This document shows positions 38,498 to 47,169 of a stretch of 64,000 nt of DNA, piece after piece. The notes beneath the pieces were generated by a model that had not been told where the DNA came from, did not search any database, and saw only the letters and a program-made list of their open reading frames with translations. Each line of letters opens with the position of its first letter. Position 1 is the stretch's first letter. Source of the stretch: Rhodococcoides trifolii (GTDB taxonomy: Bacteria; Actinomycetota; Actinomycetes; Mycobacteriales; Mycobacteriaceae); the NCBI RefSeq assembly GCF_014635345.1, contig NZ_BMCU01000005.1, positions 248,001 through 312,000 of the forward strand, read 5' to 3'. Position numbers and translations under genes: made by a program.

Positions 38498-39508
38498 CTA
38501 TCGGTGGGCGTCCGTGCAGCCGCACGAATTGCGATGGTGAAAGGTGGTGGGCACCCGTATCTGTTGTGGAGGGCCGTCGTGTCCTCGAATCCGCTGCAGG
38601 AGAAGCTCGACGGCGGTGGCGCCGATGGTTTCCACGTCCTGGGCCGCCGCGGTCAGTTTGGGTTCGAACAGGTCCGACCATTCGAAGTCGTCGTAGCAGA
38701 CCAGGGCGAGGTCACCCGGGATCGACAACCCCACAGTCTGAGCGGCTTTCAGTGCGCCGATGGTCATCGAGTTGTTCAGCGACACCAGCGCGGTGGGTCG
38801 GTTCTCGCCCGACAGCAGAGCGCGCACTTCGCGCTCCGCGACGTCGGTGTTGGATTCGCCGTCCAGCACCAGTGCGGGGTCGAGGTCGATCCCTCGGCCC
38901 GTCAGAGCGGCAGCGTATCCGTCGAAACGCTCGGTGGTGGAGGAGATTCCGGCCATTCCGCGCACGACGGCGAGGCGGCGGTGTCCGAGGTCGAGAAGGT
39001 GTTCGGTGAGGGACCGCGCCGACTCGAAGTTCTCCGGTCCGACTTGATCGCTTCCGACCTCGACCCCGCGGTCGATCAGGACCAGAGGCGTTCCGGTGCG
39101 CATGATGTCGGGGAGTGTGACTCGCTCCGATCCTGCCGCAGGCGCCACGATCATGCCGTCGACCTGCCGGTCGAGAAGCGAGTCGGTGACTCGTTTCTCG
39201 GAGTCGACGTTGTCGTGCGAATCACCGACGATGAGAACGTACCCGGCATCGGACAACGCTCGTTCCACGGCATACACGAGGCTGCCGAAGTACGGGTTCG
39301 TGAGGACCGAGATCGACAGTCCCACCTGATGTGTCCGGCCTGCCGCCAGCGACCGGGCGACGACGTTGCGCCGGTATCCGGTCTGCTCGATGGCCGCCTC
39401 GACGCGCAGGCGCGTCGCGGTATTCACCTTGCGGGTGCCGTTCAGGACGTGCGAAACGGTGGAGACGGAGACGCCGGAAATGCGGGCGACGTCCCCCATC
39501 GTGGTCAC
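38498..39508 (-). CDS. LacI family transcriptional regulator of the sugar operon
   Basis: A 336-residue LacI/GalR regulator. The helix-turn-helix MGDVARISGVSVSTVSHVLNG is at the N-terminus, the hinge helix ARSLAAGRT follows, and the rest is a periplasmic-binding-protein-like sugar domain. It starts at a GTG (39508) overlapping the stop of the kinase gene; an ATG three codons in (39499) is possible. It is embedded in the operon it probably controls. A LacI-type operator with the CGCAA-N4-TTGCG core lies ahead of the binding-protein gene at 43895-43908. Confidence 0.9.
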   Translation of the reverse strand: MTTMGDVARISGVSVSTVSHVLNGTRKVNTATRLRVEAAIEQTGYRRNVVARSLAAGRTHQVGLSISVLTNPYFGSLVYAVERALSDAGYVLIVGDSHDNVDSEKRVTDSLLDRQVDGMIVAPAAGSERVTLPDIMRTGTPLVLIDRGVEVGSDQVGPENFESARSLTEHLLDLGHRRLAVVRGMAGISSTTERFDGYAAALTGRGIDLDPALVLDGESNTDVAEREVRALLSGENRPTALVSLNNSMTIGALKAAQTVGLSIPGDLALVCYDDFEWSDLFEPKLTAAAQDVETIGATAVELLLQRIRGHDGPPQQIRVPTTFHHRNSCGCTDAHR

Positions 39509-40152
39509 CGGAGACGCACGATGCGGTCGGCGCGCACGGCGGTCGATTCGATCAACTGTGCGTTGCGTTCGTCCGACCCCAGTGCCCAGAACGACGCGTC
39601 CTCCGGAGATTTGCCGTATGCCTCGTGCCGGCGGACGAGGCGAGTGTGGCGAATGTCGGTGTCGGGAGACAGAAACCAGACTTCGTCGATGCAGGACCGA
39701 GCCGACGGCCAGGCACCCGATTCCAACAGTAGGTAATTGCCCTCGGTGACCACCAGTGGCACCTCGGACGGCACGGGAATGGACGACCCGATCGACTCCT
39801 CGATCTCGCGTCGGAATCTGGGGGCATAGACGACGGGGTCGTTCGCGCGCTGCGCGCGGATGGCAGCGACGAGCCGCGCGTAACCCCCGTCGTCGAAGGT
39901 GTCGTGTGCGCCTTTTCGATCGAGACGCCCCAGCTCGATCAGAACCTCGTTGGCGAGATGGAACCCGTCCATGGGAACCAGGACCGCGACGTCCGGTCCG
40001 AGCGCAGTCACGAGTTGTTCGGCAACGGTGGACTTTCCGGCTCCCGGCGCTCCGGTGAGTCCGAGGATGCGTCGCTCACCGGCCACGACGAGGTTCCTTG
40101 CGGACTCGACCAACTGGTCCACAGTGGCGTCCTGCACATGCTGCTGATTCAC
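39505..40152 (-). CDS. FrcK-like nucleoside/nucleotide kinase family protein
   Basis: A 215-residue P-loop kinase. Walker A is GAPGAGKSTVAEQL at about residue 35, followed by VPMDGFHLANEVL and EGNYLLLES, the pattern of the uridine kinase-like FrcK/PRK09270 family. FrcK of rhizobia is encoded with the FrcBCA fructose importer, exactly as here, but its phosphate acceptor has not been settled. It starts at GTG 40152 overlapping the PfkB stop and ends overlapping the LacI start. Confidence 0.83.
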   Translation of the reverse strand: MNQQHVQDATVDQLVESARNLVVAGERRILGLTGAPGAGKSTVAEQLVTALGPDVAVLVPMDGFHLANEVLIELGRLDRKGAHDTFDDGGYARLVAAIRAQRANDPVVYAPRFRREIEESIGSSIPVPSEVPLVVTEGNYLLLESGAWPSARSCIDEVWFLSPDTDIRHTRLVRRHEAYGKSPEDASFWALGSDERNAQLIESTAVRADRIVRLR

Positions 40153-41072
40153 CGTTGTCGCTTTCCGAAGTCGAGAGTGGGGAGTTGCGTCAGCCAAGCT
40201 CGTGGCCCGACCACCGAACACCGTAGTGCCGCCACCCGGGAGGAGCGATCGATGCGGTCGGCGAGGCCGCATTCGGACTGTGTCGAGAAGAAGGAATATG
40301 CACCGTGAAAGGCGTCCCCGGCGCCGAGTGTGTCGACGGCCACCACCGGTGTGACCGGCACGGCCCCGGACTCGCCGCCGGACCACCAGTCGACCGGATC
40401 ACCACCGTGGGTGGTGACCACGGTGCGCACACCGCGGCGGACCAGTTCCGCTGCGGTGGACTCCGAGTCGGCGGCACCGGGAACGCGGAAGTCGCTGGAG
40501 CACACCATGTCCGTCGCATCCGAGACGAGGTCGCTCATCACCGGCTTCCATCGTCCGGCGTCGACGACCGTGGTGGTGACCCGTGCTGCCGCAAGGCGAA
40601 CGGCAGCACGGGCGATCAGGGGGTGGTGCCCGTCGACGAGCACCACATCGCAATCCGCCACGAGGTCACCGAGATCGTTCGGTGGCGACGCATCGGAATT
40701 CACGGCGTCGAGGGACACGACCGATCGGTCGCCCGTCGACTCGACCACCGACACCGCGGACACGGGCACCGCTCGCACGGTGCCCGTGGCCGCGTCGACC
40801 ACTCGAACGCCGTGATCGGCGAGGTCGGCTCGGATCAGGTCGGCGACGGGATCGTCACCGAGCGCGGTCACGAGGATCGCGTCGCCGCCCAGCCCGGCGA
40901 ACGTGACGGCAGCGTTTGCCGCCGGCCCGCCCGCCGCGACGAACTGAGCGGACGACGTGATCTTCTGGTTCACCGCAGGAGCTTTCGCAATGCGGTGAAT
41001 CACGTCGAGAGTTGCCAGCCCGACGAACAGGCCGGCAGGTCGGTCACCCTCGGAGGCCGGCGCGTTCCTCAT
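40149..41072 (-). CDS. PfkB family carbohydrate kinase
   Basis: A 307-residue ribokinase-like enzyme. The first signature region is VAAGGPAANAAVTFAGLGG (about residue 50), and the C-terminal active-site signature is DTLGAGDAFHGAYSF with the catalytic Asp (about residue 252). The ATG at 41072 has GAGGAG seven bases upstream; the gene overlaps the ATPase gene by 29 bp. It should phosphorylate the imported sugar, or its oxidised form, before cleavage by the class II aldolase or transketolase. The sugar cannot be named from sequence. Confidence 0.88.
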   Translation of the reverse strand: MRNAPASEGDRPAGLFVGLATLDVIHRIAKAPAVNQKITSSAQFVAAGGPAANAAVTFAGLGGDAILVTALGDDPVADLIRADLADHGVRVVDAATGTVRAVPVSAVSVVESTGDRSVVSLDAVNSDASPPNDLGDLVADCDVVLVDGHHPLIARAAVRLAAARVTTTVVDAGRWKPVMSDLVSDATDMVCSSDFRVPGAADSESTAAELVRRGVRTVVTTHGGDPVDWWSGGESGAVPVTPVVAVDTLGAGDAFHGAYSFFSTQSECGLADRIDRSSRVAALRCSVVGPRAWLTQLPTLDFGKRQR

Positions 41073-41832
41073 CGGTCGGCTCCTCTGCACCGGTCATGAG
41101 CGCGACCACCTCCGACATCGACCGCGTCTTCGGATCGACCACGCCGGCACGCTGTCCGAGCCGGTGGATGTGAATGCGATCGGCCACCTCGAACACGTGC
41201 GGCATGTCGTGGCTGATGAGCACCACGGGGATACCTCGGTCGCGAATCGAGCGGATCAGGTCGATCACCTGACCCGATTCACGCACGCCCAGAGCGGCAG
41301 TCGGCTCGTCCATGATGATGACGCCGCGACCGAAGGCGGCCGCACGCGCCACTGCGACGCCTTGACGTTGTCCACCGGACAACGTTTCGACGGCCTGGTT
41401 CACGGACTTGATCCCGATCTTCAGGTCGGCGAGGTGCTGCGAGGCCTCCTGCCGCATCCTCGGCATGTCCAGTCGGCGAAACAGGCTGCCCGCGATGCCT
41501 TTACGACGCACCTCGCGACCGAGGTACAGGTTCGAGGCGATGTCGAGAGCCGGTACCACCGCGAGATCCTGGTACACCGTCTCGATACCCGCCGCTCTGG
41601 CGTCGCGGGTGTTCTTGAACGACACCGGCTCACCGTTCATGAGGATCTGACCCTCGTCCGGCACCACCGCACCCGCCAAGGCCTTGATGAGACTGGACTT
41701 TCCGGCGCCGTTGTCACCGATGACCGCCAGGACTTCGCCTTCGTGGAGTTCGAAGTCGGCACCGTTGATCGCGGTCACGTTGCCGTACTTCTTGACCAAC
41801 CCCCGCGCTTCGAGAACAGGTGCGGCGCTCAT
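41044..41832 (-). CDS. Sugar ABC transporter ATP-binding protein (FrcA-like)
   Basis: A 262-residue single-domain ATPase of the carbohydrate-uptake (CUT2) group. Walker A is GDNGAGKSSL, the signature LSGGQRQGVAVAR and Walker B VIIMDEPTAALG; the His-loop is ISHDMPHVFEVADRI. Most CUT2 ATPases are duplicated 500-residue proteins, but FrcA-type ones are single-domain, as here. It overlaps the permease gene by 4 bp (ATGA) and works with the binding protein and permease directly upstream. Confidence 0.92.
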   Translation of the reverse strand: MSAAPVLEARGLVKKYGNVTAINGADFELHEGEVLAVIGDNGAGKSSLIKALAGAVVPDEGQILMNGEPVSFKNTRDARAAGIETVYQDLAVVPALDIASNLYLGREVRRKGIAGSLFRRLDMPRMRQEASQHLADLKIGIKSVNQAVETLSGGQRQGVAVARAAAFGRGVIIMDEPTAALGVRESGQVIDLIRSIRDRGIPVVLISHDMPHVFEVADRIHIHRLGQRAGVVDPKTRSMSEVVALMTGAEEPTDEERAGLRG

Positions 41833-42824
41833 TGTGATCTCCTGCGTGCGAATTGATCCACGGACACCGCGACGATCACAAGGATTCCGGTTGCGATGTT
41901 CTGGTAGAGACTGTCGACGCCGGCCTGGGTGAGTCCGTTGCGCAGGACGCCGACGATCAACGTTCCCACCAGGGTTCCACCGACGCCGCCGCGTCCGCCG
42001 AACAAGCTCGTTCCGCCGATCACCACCGCGGTGATCGTCTCGAGGTTGGCGTTCTGGTACGCGTTCGGGTCGGCGTTGGGAATGCGACCCAGTGCCGCCC
42101 AGGCGCCGATCGCGGCGATCACTCCGGTCACGATGTAGACCGAGAACAACACTCGCCCGGACTTGATGCCCGACAGGGCCGAAGCCTGCGGGTTTCCACC
42201 GACCGCGTAAATGTGTTTGCCCCAGGACGTTTGGGACAGGGCGTACCACATGACGATGTACACCAGCACCATCGCGACCACCCCGAAGGTGGTCGAGAAC
42301 GACCCGATCTTGAACGACGTGCCCAAGAAGGTGAGCGGGCCCTCCTCCACGCGGTAGGTCTCGGAACCGGCGAGCAGGCGGGTGGCCGCCTGAATCGCGG
42401 TGAACGTTCCCAAGGTGACGATGAAGGGCGGGAGCCGCAGCACGGTCACCAGTCCGCCGTTGATCGCGCCGAACGCCACGCACACCAGGAGCGTCGAACC
42501 GAGTGCGACGACGGGACCGTTCGCTCCGGCGCTCTGCGCCATCACGATGGTGCCGAACACCGCGACCGCACCGATCGACAGGTCGATACCGGAGGTGAGG
42601 ATGATCAGCGTCTGGCCGACGGCGAGGATGCCGACCACGACGGACTGCTGCAGGATCAGCGAGACGTTCTGCGGATTCAGGAACGAGTCCGAGACCGAGC
42701 TGAAGACGATGATTGCGATGACCAGCGCCACCAACGGGCCGAGCAGCGGTTCACGCAGGATGTTCCCCACGTTGAACCGGCTCGCCACCGTCGGCGTCGC
42801 TGTCGCTGGAGCGTCAGTGGCCAT
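41829..42824 (-). CDS. Sugar ABC transporter permease (FrcC-like)
   Basis: A 331-residue CUT2 permease with eight to ten hydrophobic helices. It contains the family segments GQTLIILTSGIDLSIGAV, LPPFIVTLGTFTAIQAA and the YAVGGNPQASALSGI loop that contacts the ATPase. ATTAVVIGG-type and SLFGGRGGVGGTLVG motifs lie near the C-terminus. It would form a homodimeric channel. It is separated by 8 bp from the binding-protein gene upstream. Confidence 0.92.
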   Translation of the reverse strand: MATDAPATATPTVASRFNVGNILREPLLGPLVALVIAIIVFSSVSDSFLNPQNVSLILQQSVVVGILAVGQTLIILTSGIDLSIGAVAVFGTIVMAQSAGANGPVVALGSTLLVCVAFGAINGGLVTVLRLPPFIVTLGTFTAIQAATRLLAGSETYRVEEGPLTFLGTSFKIGSFSTTFGVVAMVLVYIVMWYALSQTSWGKHIYAVGGNPQASALSGIKSGRVLFSVYIVTGVIAAIGAWAALGRIPNADPNAYQNANLETITAVVIGGTSLFGGRGGVGGTLVGTLIVGVLRNGLTQAGVDSLYQNIATGILVIVAVSVDQFARRRSQ

Positions 42825-42832
42825 GGAAGGAA

Positions 42833-43831
42833 TCAGCCCCAGCAGTTCTGTTCGCCCCAGGCGGTGTCCTGCGACTCGAGCCCGGCGACCGGCTTGTCCG
42901 TGACGAGCTGCGAGCCGGTGTCGTTGAACCCACTCGGCTTGGTTCCGTCCTGTGCGAACTTCACCACGGCGTCGACGCCCTGCTCGGCCATCTTGGCCGG
43001 GAACTGCATCACGGTCGCCCCGATCTTGCCGGCCTTGACGTCCGCGACACCCGTGCAGCTGCCGTCGATGGAGCCGATGGTGACCTGAGCAGCCTTGCCC
43101 GCGGACTGAATGGCCTGGTAGCCGCCTGCCGCTGCCGGCTCGTTGATGGTGTAGAGCGCGTTGGTCTGAGGTGCGCGCTGGATGAGGTTCTCCATCGCGG
43201 TCTGCGCCTTGGTCTGGTCGCCGTTGGTGTTTTCCTGGCCGACGATTTCCGGCGAGTCGTTGGTGAGGCCCATACCCTCGAGGAATCCGTCGTGACGGAA
43301 GGTGTCGACGGTTCCACCTGCGGTTCCGTCGAGCATGATGACCTGCGGTGTCGTGGTTCCGAGGGCTGCCTTGACCCAGGTTCCCTGGCTGACACCGGCC
43401 GCCTTGTTGTCGGTGGCGAAGGTGGCGTCGACTGCATCCTCGGGGTCGGTGGCCGTGTCGAGGGCGATGACGACGACGCCGGCGTCGCGTGCGTTCTTGA
43501 TGGCGTCGAGTACGCCGGTGGAGGAGTTGGGGGTGATCAGGATGCCCTTGACGCCCTGGCCCACCATGTTCTCGATGGCCGAGACCTGGCCCTCGTTGTC
43601 GCCGTCGAAGGCACCCGCGAGGGCGACGAGTTCGGCGCCGCTCTTGTCGGCCTGGGCTTGAGCGGCCTCGCGCAGCTTCACGAAATAGGGGTTCGAGTCG
43701 GTCTTGGTGATCAACCCGACCTTGACGCTGTCGGAATCGGACCCACCGCACGCGGTGAGCCCGAGAACCAACGAGCCGGCCATGAGGACCGTCCCGACCG
43801 TGAGCGTGCTCCGGCTGCGAGATACGAACAT
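42833..43831 (-). CDS. Sugar ABC transporter substrate-binding lipoprotein (FrcB-like)
   Basis: A 332-residue periplasmic-binding-protein-like lipoprotein. The signal ends in a lipobox at Cys28 (GLTACGGSDSD). The mature part follows the ribose/fructose-binding family (KVGLITKTDSNPYFVKL, ILITPNSSTG, NEPAAAGGYQAI). It captures a sugar or polyol at the outer face of the membrane and delivers it to the FrcC-like permease. It is the first gene of the transporter operon, preceded by a LacI-type operator 64 bp upstream of the start. Confidence 0.92.
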   Translation of the reverse strand: MFVSRSRSTLTVGTVLMAGSLVLGLTACGGSDSDSVKVGLITKTDSNPYFVKLREAAQAQADKSGAELVALAGAFDGDNEGQVSAIENMVGQGVKGILITPNSSTGVLDAIKNARDAGVVVIALDTATDPEDAVDATFATDNKAAGVSQGTWVKAALGTTTPQVIMLDGTAGGTVDTFRHDGFLEGMGLTNDSPEIVGQENTNGDQTKAQTAMENLIQRAPQTNALYTINEPAAAGGYQAIQSAGKAAQVTIGSIDGSCTGVADVKAGKIGATVMQFPAKMAEQGVDAVVKFAQDGTKPSGFNDTGSQLVTDKPVAGLESQDTAWGEQNCWG

Positions 43832-43894
43832 GTGGACTCCCTTGTCCCCGATGCGGCGCCGACCGCGCCGCGTGATTTCGAGAGCTTAATCACA

Positions 43895-43908
43895 CGCAAG
43901 CGGTTGCG
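43895..43908 (-). promoter_or_regulatory. LacI-family operator ahead of the sugar-binding protein gene
   Basis: CGCAAGCGGTTGCG, matching the common LacI/GalR core CGCAANCGNTTGCG with 5-bp perfect arms. It lies between the SDR and binding-protein genes and is a likely target of the LacI protein encoded at 38498-39508. Confidence 0.65.
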
Positions 43909-43942
43909 CATACGGTTTCGCGGGCGTCTTCTCAGGAAATTC

Positions 43943-44713
43943 TTAATGCATGTGACTGCCGCCGTTGATGTCGATCGTGGTGCCGGTCAGGTATGCGGCG
44001 TCCTCGGAGGACAGAAAGGTGATGACCGACGCGATCTCGCGTGTCGTCGCCGTGCGTCCCAGGGGGATCCCCTGCGCAATGGCCTTCTCCTGATCGTCCG
44101 TGCTTCCGACACGGATGTTCGTGTCCACCGCGCCGGGGGTGACCGCGTTGATGGTCACGCCGGTGTCCTCGAGCTCGCGCGCCAACGCCTTGGTGAATCC
44201 CAGTACCGCTGCCTTCGCCGACGAGTAGGGAACCTTGCCGAACACCCCGCCGCCGCGTTGGGCGGAGACCGACGACATGGTGACGATGCGGCCCCACCCC
44301 TCGGCGATCATGTCGGGAAGGAATGCCTTCGTGACGAGATAGGTGCCGGTGGCGTTCACGGCGAACACCTTGTTCCAGAGTTCGAGCGTCGTCTCGAGGA
44401 ACGGAACGGGTGAGGTGATTCCGGCGATGTTGGCGAGTGCGCCGACGGGAGGTAATGCGCCCGAATCGATTTCGGCCCGCGTGGCTGCGTGCGCAGCGAG
44501 GACGGACGCTTCGTCGGACACGTCGATCGCGTGTCCGAAGGCGGGCACGTTGTACGTTCCGCCGATTTCGGCGGCGACCTTGGCCGAGGTCTCGCCGTCG
44601 AGGTCGAGTATCACCACGGCCCACCCGTCCTCGGCATAACGCTCGGCTGTCGCGCGGCCGATCCCCTTCTCGGAGGTGGCTCCCGTGACGACTGCTGTCC
44701 TCTGTGTGCTCAT
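43943..44713 (-). CDS. Short-chain dehydrogenase, probable sugar/polyol dehydrogenase
   Basis: A 256-residue classical SDR. The cofactor motif is TGATSEKGIGRATA, then NIAGIT, catalytic Ser in TMSSVSAQRG, and Tyr/Lys in PYSSAKAAV. ITFLSSEDAAYLTGTTIDINGG is the usual C-terminal signature. It is upstream of and co-oriented with the Frc-like operon, and divergent from the MHS-transketolase operon. It probably interconverts a polyol and a ketose for this locus. The ATG at 44713 lies 68 bp from a strong palindrome (44781-44800). Confidence 0.88.
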   Translation of the reverse strand: MSTQRTAVVTGATSEKGIGRATAERYAEDGWAVVILDLDGETSAKVAAEIGGTYNVPAFGHAIDVSDEASVLAAHAATRAEIDSGALPPVGALANIAGITSPVPFLETTLELWNKVFAVNATGTYLVTKAFLPDMIAEGWGRIVTMSSVSAQRGGGVFGKVPYSSAKAAVLGFTKALARELEDTGVTINAVTPGAVDTNIRVGSTDDQEKAIAQGIPLGRTATTREIASVITFLSSEDAAYLTGTTIDINGGSHMH

Positions 44714-44780
44714 GGCAATGACTCCTCGTGGTCCGTGGCGTACGTGATGCGGCCCACACTAGAGCCGAACTCAGTCATCA

Positions 44781-44855
44781 GTCAACCGTTGCCGGTTGAC
44801 TGTTGACAGTGGCAGTGCAGTAGGTCACACTCGATTCGTTGACAGTCGACGGTCA
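44781..44855. promoter_or_regulatory. Divergent control region of the SDR and the MHS-transketolase operon
   Basis: A 20-bp palindrome with 8-bp perfect arms (GTCAACCGTTGCCGGTTGAC, 44781-44800) is followed by GTTGACAGT at 44802-44810 and TTGACAGTCGACGGTCA at 44839-44855. The GACAGTCGAC part recurs as CTGTCGACAG upstream of the GntR gene (48161-48170), which makes the GntR protein the likely ligand. Confidence 0.5.
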
Positions 44856-44899
44856 CTCGGACGAGTTTGATAACCACTACCTCTTCAGGACGGTTTCCC

Positions 44900-46255
44900 A
44901 TGAGCACAGCTCTCGACATGCGTGGCCCGGTCCACGGCACCAAGGACGCCAAACGCGTCGCCGTCGGATCGTCGATCGGCGCCGTGATCGAAACGTACGA
45001 CTTCATCGGCTTCGCCACCGCCGCCGCGCTGTACTTCGGTACCGCGTTCTTCCCCGGCACCAGTTCCGTCACAGGAACTCTCGCGTCCTTCGCAACACTC
45101 GGAGTCGGGTTCGCCGCCCGGCCCCTCGGCGGAATCGTGGGTGGCCACCTCGGGGACAAGGTGGGCCGCAAACCGGTCCTGGTCGGATCGCTGATCCTGA
45201 TGGGCATCGCGACGTTCGCCATCGGTCTGCTGCCCACCTACGCCCAGGCCGGCGTGATCGCACCCATCCTTCTCGTCATCGTGCGCATCGTTCAGGGCCT
45301 CGCGTTCGGCGCCGAATGGGGTGGCGCGATCCTCATGAGTTACGAACACGCACCCTGGCGCAAGAAAGGCAAGTTCACCGGCATCGTGCAGGCCGGATTC
45401 CCGGTCGGCCTCCTCCTCGCGAACCTCGTCTTCCTCGGCAGCGTGCACCTGGGCGGCGACTGGGCGTGGCGAGTTCCCTTCCTGTTCAGCATCGTTCTCG
45501 TGATGGTCGGCCTGGTCATCAGGTCCAAGGTTCCCGAGAGCCCCGTCTTCGACGACGTCAAGGAAGCGGGCGTCACCAAGTCGCCCATCATCGAGTCCAT
45601 CAAGCAGGACTGGCCGAACATTCTGCGCGGCATCGGACTTCGCGTCGCCGAAACGGCCGGATACGCCGTGTCGGTCACGTACATGATCTCCTACCTCCAC
45701 ACCCAGGAGCTCGCCTCGACGTCGGAAACCATCACGGCGCTGTGCATCGCTTCCGGAATCGGCATCTTCGCCACAATGGGGTGGGCAGCGCTGACCGACA
45801 AGATCGGACGACGACCTCTCTACATCGGTGTCTGCACGTTCGCCGCGCTGTTCGGCATTCCCATGTTCCTCATCGTCAACACCGGAGTCTTCTTCTTCGT
45901 CATCGCCACCATCGTCCTCGCCTACGCCGTGTGCCAGAACGCACTCGCCGGCGCCCAGGGTGCGTGGTTCCCCGAGCTGTTCACCGCGTCCCGCCGCGCC
46001 TCGGGAGCCTCACTCGCGTACCAGATCTCGGCCATGGTCTCCGGCTTCACCCCGTTCATCACCACCTTGCTGTTCGTCTGGCTCGGATGGCTCGGACCGG
46101 CCCTGCTGTTCATCGCCTACGCGCTCATCGGACTTGCGTCGGCCATCGCCACCAAGGAGACCTGGGGATCGACCGAACGGCGTCTCGCTGCCGAGGCCGA
46201 ACGCACCACCCCCGAGCCGACCACCGCCCCTACCCGCCAGAAGGAACTGCTGTGA
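44900..46255 (+). CDS. MFS transporter, metabolite:H+ symporter (MHS) family
   Basis: A 451-residue, 12-helix transporter of the MHS/ProP-shikimate group. GSSIGAVIETYDFIGFATAA is in helix 1, LGDKVGRKPVLVG in the loop after helix 2, and the QGLAFGAEWGGA segment in helix 4. It imports a small organic acid or polar solute with protons. As the first gene of the operon with a split transketolase and GntR, it may bring in a substrate for the same pathway. The ATG at 44900 is chosen; its stop overlaps the next gene (GTGA). Confidence 0.88.
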   Translation: MSTALDMRGPVHGTKDAKRVAVGSSIGAVIETYDFIGFATAAALYFGTAFFPGTSSVTGTLASFATLGVGFAARPLGGIVGGHLGDKVGRKPVLVGSLILMGIATFAIGLLPTYAQAGVIAPILLVIVRIVQGLAFGAEWGGAILMSYEHAPWRKKGKFTGIVQAGFPVGLLLANLVFLGSVHLGGDWAWRVPFLFSIVLVMVGLVIRSKVPESPVFDDVKEAGVTKSPIIESIKQDWPNILRGIGLRVAETAGYAVSVTYMISYLHTQELASTSETITALCIASGIGIFATMGWAALTDKIGRRPLYIGVCTFAALFGIPMFLIVNTGVFFFVIATIVLAYAVCQNALAGAQGAWFPELFTASRRASGASLAYQISAMVSGFTPFITTLLFVWLGWLGPALLFIAYALIGLASAIATKETWGSTERRLAAEAERTTPEPTTAPTRQKELL

Positions 46256-47169
46256 CAAGCACGATCGAGAAAACGACCAGCATCGAGAAGGCAACCAAAT
46301 TCGCCTATCGCATGCGCCATCACGTCATCGACATGGGCGAAGCGCAGGGCCAGGGATACGTCGGCCAGGCACTCGGCGCCGCGGACATCTTCGCCGCCGT
46401 GTACGCGGAGCGGTTGAACTACCGGGCCGACGATCCGCACTGGCCGGAACGAGACCGGTTCCTGCTCTCCACCGGCCACTACGCCATCGGGATCTACGCC
46501 GCACTTGCCGAAGCCGGCATAGTCCCGATCTCCGAACTCGAGACTTACGGGTCCGACGAATCCCGGCTTCCGATGTCCGGAATGGCGACGTACACACCGG
46601 GTATGGAGATCTCCGGCGGCTCGCTCGGACACGGCCTCACCGTCGCCGTCGGCATGGCACTCGGTCTGCGCCTGCAGAATTCGGCGTCGCGGGTGTTCAA
46701 CTTCCTGTCCGACGGTGAGCTCGACGAAGGTTCGACGTGGGAGGCGGCCATGGGCGCGCACCACCACCGTCTGGGGAACCTGATTGCCATGGTGGACATG
46801 AACGCGCTGCAGGCCGACGGACCCACCGCCGGCGTGCTGGGCATCGAACCCGTCCACGAGAAGTGGGCGGCCATGGGCTGGAACGTCTACCGCGTCGACG
46901 GCAACGATCCTGTCCAATTGTCCGATGCGTTCGACTCTGCCTGTGCCGCAGCAGCTCCCGTCGGAAACCCGTCGATCGTCATCTGCGACACGAAAGTCGG
47001 ATTCGGCGTCCCACTTCTCGAGACACGAGAAAAGGCGCACTTCATGCGAATCGACGAAGACGAATGGGCGATCTGCCGTCGTCAACTGACCGAGCGATTC
47101 GGCACGCCGTCCGATGCCGACCGAGTTCTCGACCCGACCTACCTGCAGGAAAACGAGGTCCAAGCATGA
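46252..47169 (+). CDS. Transketolase, N-terminal (ThDP/pyrophosphate) subunit
   Basis: A 305-residue protein equivalent to the first domain of transketolase. STGHYAIGIYAAL, GSLGHGLTVAVGMALG and the ThDP/Mg motif SDGELDEGSTWEA...MVDMNALQADG are visible. Together with the next gene it makes a complete two-chain transketolase. Split transketolases of this type recur in sugar-catabolic operons, for example in apiose degradation, where they act on branched or unusual ketose phosphates. It starts at GTG overlapping the transporter stop. Confidence 0.88.
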   Translation: MTSTIEKTTSIEKATKFAYRMRHHVIDMGEAQGQGYVGQALGAADIFAAVYAERLNYRADDPHWPERDRFLLSTGHYAIGIYAALAEAGIVPISELETYGSDESRLPMSGMATYTPGMEISGGSLGHGLTVAVGMALGLRLQNSASRVFNFLSDGELDEGSTWEAAMGAHHHRLGNLIAMVDMNALQADGPTAGVLGIEPVHEKWAAMGWNVYRVDGNDPVQLSDAFDSACAAAAPVGNPSIVICDTKVGFGVPLLETREKAHFMRIDEDEWAICRRQLTERFGTPSDADRVLDPTYLQENEVQA

